Origin: Moritella sp. JT01
Lineage (GTDB): Bacteria > Pseudomonadota > Gammaproteobacteria > Enterobacterales > Moritellaceae
DNA length: 64,000 bases
Assembly (NCBI RefSeq): GCF_001574435.1
Contig: NZ_LOCN01000007.1
Span: forward strand, 473,186 to 537,185
Direction: 5' to 3'
Part shown: one piece after another, positions 58,467 through 64,000 of the stretch
How positions within the stretch are numbered: position 1 is the first letter of the stretch
Layout of the letters: every line of letters starts with the position of its first letter
Position numbers and translations under genes: made by a program
The notes under the pieces: generated by a model
Database searches by the model: none
What the model was told of the DNA's origin: nothing
The model's input: only the letters and a program-made list of their open reading frames with translations

Positions 58467-59232
58467 TTTTATCTTCCTGAGTATTGATTCCAAACCCTGT
58501 CAATTTTAAAAAAACATCATTAAGGGTTGCTCGCCTAGGTTCATTAAGAACAGGATCAGTGAAGGTGCGTTTAATTATTTCATCAGGTGAGCCGGATTCA
58601 ATAATTTTCCCATGATCTATAATGGCTAGTTCATCGCATAAATAATCTGCCTCATCCATATAATGAGTGGTTAGGATTACCGTAGTACCGCTATTTTTTA
58701 GCGATTTAATTATGTCCCAGAATTCTTGCCGACTTGAGGGGTCCAAACCAGTCGTAGGTTCATCTAAAAAAATTAATTCGGGCCTTCCCACAATAGTCAT
58801 AGCTAAAAAGACTCTCTGCCTCTGGCCTCCACTTAATAACGATAGCCACGTATTTTTTTGTTCGATTAAATTAAACCGTTCAATTACTTCATCCGTACAA
58901 GAAGCATTATGATAAAAACTACCAAATAAATTAATTGCTTCTTTTACCGTTAAGCGCTCATACAAGTGATTAGTTTGAAGTAATCCCCCAATTCTGCCTC
59001 GCAATTTTTTCTCATCTTTTTTCCAATCCATACCAAATAAAGTAATACGACCAGATGATACTTTTCTCAAACCTTGCATCATTTCCAATGTAGTAGATTT
59101 ACCTGCACCATTTGGTCCTAGTAGCCCAAAACATTGTCCTTTCTTTACCTGAAAAGAAAGTTCATCAACAACTTTTTTTTCATTCTGACCGTATTTTTTT
59201 ACTATCCTATCAACATCAATAATAACTGACAT
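58456..59232 (-). CDS. ABC transporter ATP-binding protein (DrrA-like)
   Basis: 258 residues from ATG 59232, with AAGGGG eight bases upstream; the frame is open further upstream but that part is the end of the KS gene. Walker A GPNGAGKST, signature LSGGQRQRV, Walker B ELIFLDEPTTGLD, H-loop TTHYMDEAD. Closest to the DrrA/drug-export type of ABC-2 ATPases. Partner of the permease next to it. Confidence 0.9.
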   Translation of the reverse strand: MSVIIDVDRIVKKYGQNEKKVVDELSFQVKKGQCFGLLGPNGAGKSTTLEMMQGLRKVSSGRITLFGMDWKKDEKKLRGRIGGLLQTNHLYERLTVKEAINLFGSFYHNASCTDEVIERFNLIEQKNTWLSLLSGGQRQRVFLAMTIVGRPELIFLDEPTTGLDPSSRQEFWDIIKSLKNSGTTVILTTHYMDEADYLCDELAIIDHGKIIESGSPDEIIKRTFTDPVLNEPRRATLNDVFLKLTGFGINTQEDKNVV

Positions 59233-59236
59233 ATCA

Positions 59237-61477
59237 CTACCCCTTAGGCCGCTGAAGAATGCAAGACGTGGCCGACAATAAAACATTAACTGTCATAACT
59301 AATACTTTATTTATATCTAATAACTCACCACTACAAGAGCTATGAAGATACTTAGTACCTGATAACAGTTCAGTGCCATAAATAATTGCATTAATACTTT
59401 GACAGCTAATACTAGGTTCTAAAATCGAGTGTAAGTCAATAATTTTAGCCGTAGGGTAATGTTGATAGATTACTTCCAGTAAATTATCGGTATAGCTTGT
59501 ATTTACGCTTGAGAAAATAACAACATCGATACTTTCATTGGTTTCTAATCGAGTAAACAAAGAAGGGCATTCCCATTTCTTTAATTTGGGACATAAATAC
59601 CAACGACCAGCACCGAGCTGTACTATTTCAGCTAACGCTTGCTTAGATAATTTATTAGAATCATTACCTAACACGACGGAATTACTTTCGGGTATTAACA
59701 ATGACGTATTATTAATACCATACTGCCGCCATACTTCCGATGAAATAGAACTGCAATCCTCAGCACTACTAACCAAAGCACAATTAAGTTTGTTATCAAA
59801 TAAATCATTATAAGCATGCCAAATAGCATGCATACCATCATTTCCAAGATCACTACAATTGGCCGAACAGCCCTTAAGCCCAAAGGCTACAGCAAGATTT
59901 CCAAGAGCAGAATTAAGGACAGTGTCAGGAAATAATATACTTTTGATATGACTTGGCCCATGCAGAATCAAATCTTGAAGATTTTTTGATTGAACCTCAG
60001 TAGCCCCTAACGATGTACCAAAATAAGCCCCTACAGTTTCTTCAGTTAAGTAAGTTTTATCAATATTACAACCTCTAAATGCAGCATATGCAGATCCAAT
60101 GGCATATTGAGAAATAGTGCTCATTCGACGGCGATAAAGACTTTTCTGATAAAATTTTAATGAGAATCTGCCATCGAAGGAAAAAGTTTCACTTCCATTT
60201 ATGTTCGAGGATACTTGTTGTTGAGCAATTTTACCGAACCCAAGAATAAATACTTTGTGGCTTTTGTCAGAAATGGTATTCCGAGGCTCCATAGAAGCTA
60301 TAAGCGTTGTATTATGTCCACCAAAGGCTGAATTAGTCGAAGCAAAGCAAGTAACCTTTTTCTTTTTCAAACCGTTAACAATAATATTAAACCCCTTACA
60401 ATCCTCACGTATTTCCTCATGGTTCAGTGTCGAGGGTAAATATCCACGTCTAATTGTAATCAAGGTCGAAATAAACTCGATTGCTCCTGCTGCTCCTAGC
60501 GTATGACCAAAATATGATTTAGAACTAGAGACGGGTATATTAAGCTCATTGTTAACACCAACAGCACGACAAATACCCATAAGTTCAGCTGAATCGTTGG
60601 CTGGAGTCCCCGTTCCATGGGTATTAACATATTCTATATTTTTTAAATTTACGCCATGATTATTTAGGGCTGTTTGAAAAGAACGGCAAACCCCTAACCC
60701 TTTGGGTTCAGGGGAAGTAGCATGATAAGCATCAAGGCTGGACCCTACGCCAACAAGCTGAGCTATGGTTTCGATTTGTCTAGTATCTGCATACGATTTC
60801 TTTTCGAGGATTAAAAAACCTGCGCCTTCACCTAAACTCAACCCTGTTTTTACATCATAAGGAGAACAGATCGAAGGAGATACCGATTGTAATGAATGAA
60901 AACCAGCATAAATAGTTAACGCTAAAGCATCAGTTCCTCCCGCGATAACTATATCAACAAGATCTTGCTCTAGTAACTGCTTAGCAAAACCGACAGCACT
61001 ACTACTAGCTGTACATGCAGAAGTAAAAGTAAATACAGGTCCCTTTATACCAAAATGATTAGCTATATTGTCACTTTGCTGATGAGATGCGTATTGACCG
61101 AATTTGGCGGCACAATTATTATTAACAGCTTGCTCAAGCATCTCCATACCAGAATTCGCATTACCGACACATAATGCAATTCTTTTATTCGCAATATCAT
61201 CTGCAGACAAATTAGACATCTCAAGAGCTTGGTTTATAGCATCTATCGCGAACAATGTTGAATAATCATATTTACGCTCAACGCTTTGATAGCGTTTTCG
61301 ATAACTGGCTAATGTACCAGCTTTATTACTCGGTAAATCACCAGTATCAAAACAATCTATTGCTCTTATCCCAGAGTAATTTAACATCATATTCTGAAAC
61401 AAATCATCAGCATTTTCACCAGCGGAACAATTTATACCATAACCTGTAATAACAACTTTAGGATCAATTTCGGTCAT
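59237..61477 (-). CDS. Ketosynthase fused to a KS-like chain-length-factor domain
   Basis: 746 residues, about twice a normal FabF. Residues 1-410 are a complete KS with Cys155 (SACTASS), His287 (NTHGTGTPAND) and His325 (GHTLGAAGA). Residues about 420-746 are a second thiolase-fold unit (GAYFGTSLGATE, LGNLAVAFGLKGCSANCSD) without the Cys-His-His set: the position of the active Cys reads CSANCSDLGND. This is the arrangement of a KS with a chain-length-factor-like partner, usually two proteins, here in one chain. It should elongate the ACP-bound acyl chain. The gene overlaps the ligase gene by 14 bases. Confidence 0.85.
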   Translation of the reverse strand: MTEIDPKVVITGYGINCSAGENADDLFQNMMLNYSGIRAIDCFDTGDLPSNKAGTLASYRKRYQSVERKYDYSTLFAIDAINQALEMSNLSADDIANKRIALCVGNANSGMEMLEQAVNNNCAAKFGQYASHQQSDNIANHFGIKGPVFTFTSACTASSSAVGFAKQLLEQDLVDIVIAGGTDALALTIYAGFHSLQSVSPSICSPYDVKTGLSLGEGAGFLILEKKSYADTRQIETIAQLVGVGSSLDAYHATSPEPKGLGVCRSFQTALNNHGVNLKNIEYVNTHGTGTPANDSAELMGICRAVGVNNELNIPVSSSKSYFGHTLGAAGAIEFISTLITIRRGYLPSTLNHEEIREDCKGFNIIVNGLKKKKVTCFASTNSAFGGHNTTLIASMEPRNTISDKSHKVFILGFGKIAQQQVSSNINGSETFSFDGRFSLKFYQKSLYRRRMSTISQYAIGSAYAAFRGCNIDKTYLTEETVGAYFGTSLGATEVQSKNLQDLILHGPSHIKSILFPDTVLNSALGNLAVAFGLKGCSANCSDLGNDGMHAIWHAYNDLFDNKLNCALVSSAEDCSSISSEVWRQYGINNTSLLIPESNSVVLGNDSNKLSKQALAEIVQLGAGRWYLCPKLKKWECPSLFTRLETNESIDVVIFSSVNTSYTDNLLEVIYQHYPTAKIIDLHSILEPSISCQSINAIIYGTELLSGTKYLHSSCSGELLDINKVLVMTVNVLLSATSCILQRPKG

Positions 61478-63008
61478 AACTAGCTCGCTCTAATAACCCA
61501 TCTAATGTAATCTTACCCATATCATTTCGAGGGAATTCATCCATAAATTCAATTTTAGGTATAGGTAGTCCATGAAATAATTCTCTTATTCCATAACTCA
61601 ACTCATCCCGATTCCCTCTACGTTCAACAAATGAAACAAGTTTTCCTCCACGATTATCACTTTCTTGTTCAATGAAGAACACACACACTCTATTTTCACC
61701 AAATAATTGCTCTAGTTTTTCTTTAAACATACATAAAGAATATCTCTTACCTTTATATTTAAAGACACTATCTTTCCTTCCTAAATGTTTAATGTAGTCG
61801 TCTGGCAAAAGTAAAAGATCATCGTTCAAAATAAGATGAGTAACTTGATAAGGTAAAAATGGTGAACATATTTTCACCTGATTTTCATCCAATAATATTA
61901 ATTCAACTGAAGAAAAAAGCTTATAAGTAGAAACATCTGAGTCCCCGATAATACGATAACCTATAGCTCCGGTTTCGGTACTCCCTAAAATTTCAATTCC
62001 GATGAAAGATAGACATTTATCTTGTTTAACATTTACTAATTCGCACTCTCGTAACGATCCAAAAGCACTGCCTGAACTTATAATAAATTCTACTTTATCT
62101 TTAATTTCAGGTAATAAAATAGACCAAACGGAAGGCACTATAATACACATAATATTATTGTAACTTTCACCGACATTAGTGAATTCAACATTAGATTGGT
62201 AAAAAACAGGACTGTTTAATTTCAAAGGCAGTAAAAAAGACCAAATAAATCCATACAAATGAACAGGTGAAACATACGAGTTAATTAAATCTACCTTGGC
62301 AAGGTCAAAACAATTATCAATAGATGCTAATTCAGTCAGCATACTACCAACTGATTTATAAATTATTTCAGCTTTACCCGTACTTCCAGAAGTCTCAAAG
62401 GCGACAGTTCTATCAATACATTCTGTTGCGAACAAGTCATATAACGGATAATATTTAACGGGTTCTAACTGAGAGCTCGCACCATATGTTAACAGTGACC
62501 ATGAACAGGTATTGCTTTCTCCATCTTGATTACTTAACAGGGGTTGATACCCTGATAATAATAAGACTGACATAGACAGCATCATCTCAATGGGATTTTT
62601 ATCTACAACACGAACAGGTTGAGATTTATCAAAAGTACAACGTATGTTCTCTTTTGAAAAACGGGTAACCATAGACGAGAATTCCCGAAGTGTTATAGAC
62701 TGCTCGTTGAAGTCATTAAAAAATGCATCATTGTTATTGGATATTTCATCCGAATCAGCATGTGAATTAATTCTGTTTACAATTGAATTTATAGAGTTTT
62801 CTCCGATTACATCGTACACAAGATATACACCAAATAACCATTGGCAATCTGCATATACTTGTAACATATCAATTGAATCCAGATATAATGGAGAACCGAG
62901 TAAATCGTCACTATCCTGTAATGTTGTTATTTCAGCCAACTCAATTTCAGTAGATAATGCGATTTGTTGTCTGACTTTCAAGCTAATCTCTTGCATATCC
63001 GAGATCAT
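61464..63008 (-). CDS. ACP domain fused to acyl-AMP ligase
   Basis: 514 residues. Residues 1-80 look like an acyl carrier domain with the phosphopantetheine Ser45 in LYLDSIDML. Then comes an ANL-superfamily adenylation domain with the P-loop ETSGSTGKAE (205-214), SGSA and GSTETGAIG motifs, a hinge (LGRKDS), and a C-terminal catalytic Lys in NDMGKITLDG. It should adenylate a carboxylic acid and load it on the carrier, giving the primer of the chain. Similar ligases prime aryl polyene synthesis; the acid is unknown. Overlaps the next gene by four bases. Confidence 0.82.
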   Translation of the reverse strand: MISDMQEISLKVRQQIALSTEIELAEITTLQDSDDLLGSPLYLDSIDMLQVYADCQWLFGVYLVYDVIGENSINSIVNRINSHADSDEISNNNDAFFNDFNEQSITLREFSSMVTRFSKENIRCTFDKSQPVRVVDKNPIEMMLSMSVLLLSGYQPLLSNQDGESNTCSWSLLTYGASSQLEPVKYYPLYDLFATECIDRTVAFETSGSTGKAEIIYKSVGSMLTELASIDNCFDLAKVDLINSYVSPVHLYGFIWSFLLPLKLNSPVFYQSNVEFTNVGESYNNIMCIIVPSVWSILLPEIKDKVEFIISSGSAFGSLRECELVNVKQDKCLSFIGIEILGSTETGAIGYRIIGDSDVSTYKLFSSVELILLDENQVKICSPFLPYQVTHLILNDDLLLLPDDYIKHLGRKDSVFKYKGKRYSLCMFKEKLEQLFGENRVCVFFIEQESDNRGGKLVSFVERRGNRDELSYGIRELFHGLPIPKIEFMDEFPRNDMGKITLDGLLERASYDRN

Positions 63009-63478
63009 ATTTCCAATTCCAAGATCATATTTTCGACCATTTTTTTAAATCTAGGTTTAGGGGGTAAAACATAAACAATCCCTGAACAAACGAGTTCCCC
63101 ACCTTGATTTATTATTTTAAATAACAATTTGACCTTTCTTTCAGGTAACTTCTCTACCATCGTGACTTTGACGAAAATAGTATCATCAATATAAATAGGT
63201 TGGTGCAGCTCAATAGATAGCTTTGATACTATAGAACCTACACCAGGAAGCTTCATTCCAATCACTTTAGCTATCATCGCAGGAGCTAATCCAGCATGTG
63301 CTATTCGACTCTTCAATCCGATTTTCTGAGCAAAAACACGGTCAACATGTAGAGGATTAAAATCACCTGTAATACCAGCAAAGTTATAAACATCAGACTC
63401 AGATATAGTTTTACTATGAGTTGCAAATTCACCAACTTTTAGTTCACGGTAAGTTTTCCCTGGTGTATAAAGATTCAT
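63005..63478 (-). CDS. MaoC-family hydratase/dehydratase
   Basis: 157 residues from ATG 63478; a TTG at 63493 is possible. Hotdog fold with the MaoC catalytic motif DVYNFAGITGDFNPLHVD (Asp and His). Acts as an R-specific enoyl hydratase or dehydratase on carrier-bound acyl chains, so the pathway has two dehydratases of different families (with the FabZ at 56989). Confidence 0.85.
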   Translation of the reverse strand: MNLYTPGKTYRELKVGEFATHSKTISESDVYNFAGITGDFNPLHVDRVFAQKIGLKSRIAHAGLAPAMIAKVIGMKLPGVGSIVSKLSIELHQPIYIDDTIFVKVTMVEKLPERKVKLLFKIINQGGELVCSGIVYVLPPKPRFKKMVENMILELEI

Positions 63479-63495
63479 ATTTATTATATCCAAAG

Positions 63496-63765
63496 TTAAC
63501 TTGAGGCGCTTTCTTCTGCGATGAATTGAGCTAGTTGTAAAATTGATGTCATTTTTTTTTGAATAATTTCATTAGAATAATTTTTAAATTTAATACAATA
63601 TTTTTTCTCTATAGATGCTACAAGGTCAAGTATTTCAATGCTATCTAATGCTAATCCAGAACCAACTAACTGATCGTTATCATCGATCTCAGCAATAGAA
63701 TCTACAATTTCAAGTTCATCAATAAGAATGTTTTGTTTAAGAAATAGTAATATCTCATCTAACAT
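63496..63765 (-). CDS. Acyl carrier protein
   Basis: 89 residues, acidic, helical, with the phosphopantetheine Ser42 in LALDSIEILDLVASIEKKY. It carries the growing chain for the KS, FabG, FabZ and MaoC enzymes around it. First complete gene of the operon in this window. Confidence 0.9.
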   Translation of the reverse strand: MLDEILLFLKQNILIDELEIVDSIAEIDDNDQLVGSGLALDSIEILDLVASIEKKYCIKFKNYSNEIIQKKMTSILQLAQFIAEESASS

Positions 63766-63816
63766 ATTTACATTTACCTTCTGTTCATATTTTATTTTAA
63801 AATTAGCTATTTATCT

Positions 63817-64000
63817 TCATTCGTTAAATAGGAATTTCACCATTTCATCGATTTCTTTATCTAAAGCTCGATCTTGAATTACTGGTTGAAAAGTACTTGC
63901 TATAGAATCAAAAAACTCACGTGATTTAGGGTTAAGTTTATCAACCGATTTATCTTTATCTAATACATAAAAAGCTTGACGAATTGCCATTGATTGAATT
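63817..64000 (-). CDS. Unrecognised protein, C-terminal part (start outside window)
   Basis: The minus-strand frame is open from the window edge to a TGA at 63817 and encodes 60 residues, ending DKEIDEMVKFLFNE. The segment is helical and charged and I do not recognise it. It lies about 50 bases upstream of the ACP gene on the same strand, so it is likely part of the operon. Confidence 0.6.
   Translation of the reverse strand, partial: IQSMAIRQAFYVLDKDKSVDKLNPKSREFFDSIASTFQPVIQDRALDKEIDEMVKFLFNE

Noticed and set aside
62644-63048. 134-codon plus-strand frame opposite the ligase N-terminus
   Set aside because: Shadow of the ACP-ligase gene; no features of its own.

Overview
The window looks like chromosomal DNA of a marine gammaproteobacterium, most likely near Moritella, Photobacterium, Vibrio or Shewanella. 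Reasons: AT-rich DNA, many chemoreceptors, a BtsSR-type pyruvate-sensing pair very close to the enterobacterial one, a SEC-C protein of the type named after Photobacterium profundum, and tandem LruC proteins. This placement comes from recognised families, not from a database search. I saw no rRNA, tRNA or CRISPR.

Layout. (1) 1-6.5 kb: three tandem copies of a lipoprotein + LruC-domain protein pair (the first cut by the window edge). The two complete lipoprotein genes each sit behind a sigma-54 type -24/-12 promoter and a conserved upstream palindrome. (2) 6.6-13.4 kb: two convergent chemoreceptors, an O6-methylguanine methyltransferase, an RpoS-like sigma factor and an aldo/keto reductase. 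(3) 13.4-21.2 kb: a five-gene minus-strand operon with a complete RND efflux pump followed by its own response regulator and histidine kinase. (4) 21.4-29.1 kb: a GAF protein, btsSR, a frameshifted small lipoprotein, a SEC-C protein, a dCache chemoreceptor, and a DUF1439 protein with a DNA glycosylase.

(5) 29.6-33.7 kb: a two-gene plus-strand unit that looks like a previously undescribed form of the alpha-xenorhabdolysin (XaxAB/YaxAB) pore-forming toxins. The first protein (912 aa) seems to join an XaxA-like half with its membrane hairpin, an XaxB-like coiled-coil half and a C-terminal DUF4332-like helix-hairpin-helix domain. The second (409 aa) aligns with the XaxA-like part but has lost the membrane hairpin and gained a C-terminal domain resembling the cyanovirin-N (CVNH) lectin fold.

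(6) 34.4-37.5 kb: an insertion-scarred boundary with a ketosynthase remnant, a complete IS66 element and the end of an older IS66 element. (7) 37.6-64 kb: a long minus-strand biosynthetic operon running off the right edge. It reads, in transcription order: unknown partial gene, ACP, MaoC-type dehydratase, ACP-acyl-AMP ligase fusion, KS-CLF-like fusion, ABC exporter pair, FabZ-type dehydratase, FabG-type reductase, degenerate SDR, second SDR, and two NRPS proteins. The small genes make a type II fatty-acid/polyene-like acyl group. The NRPSs are C-(half C)-A-PCP-E-C-A-PCP and docking-C-A-PCP-C-A-PCP-E-TE. From A-domain pocket residues the predicted product is acyl-D-Thr-X-Asn-D-Val, with X unassigned. 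No acyltransferase, phosphopantetheinyl transferase or MbtH gene is visible in the window.
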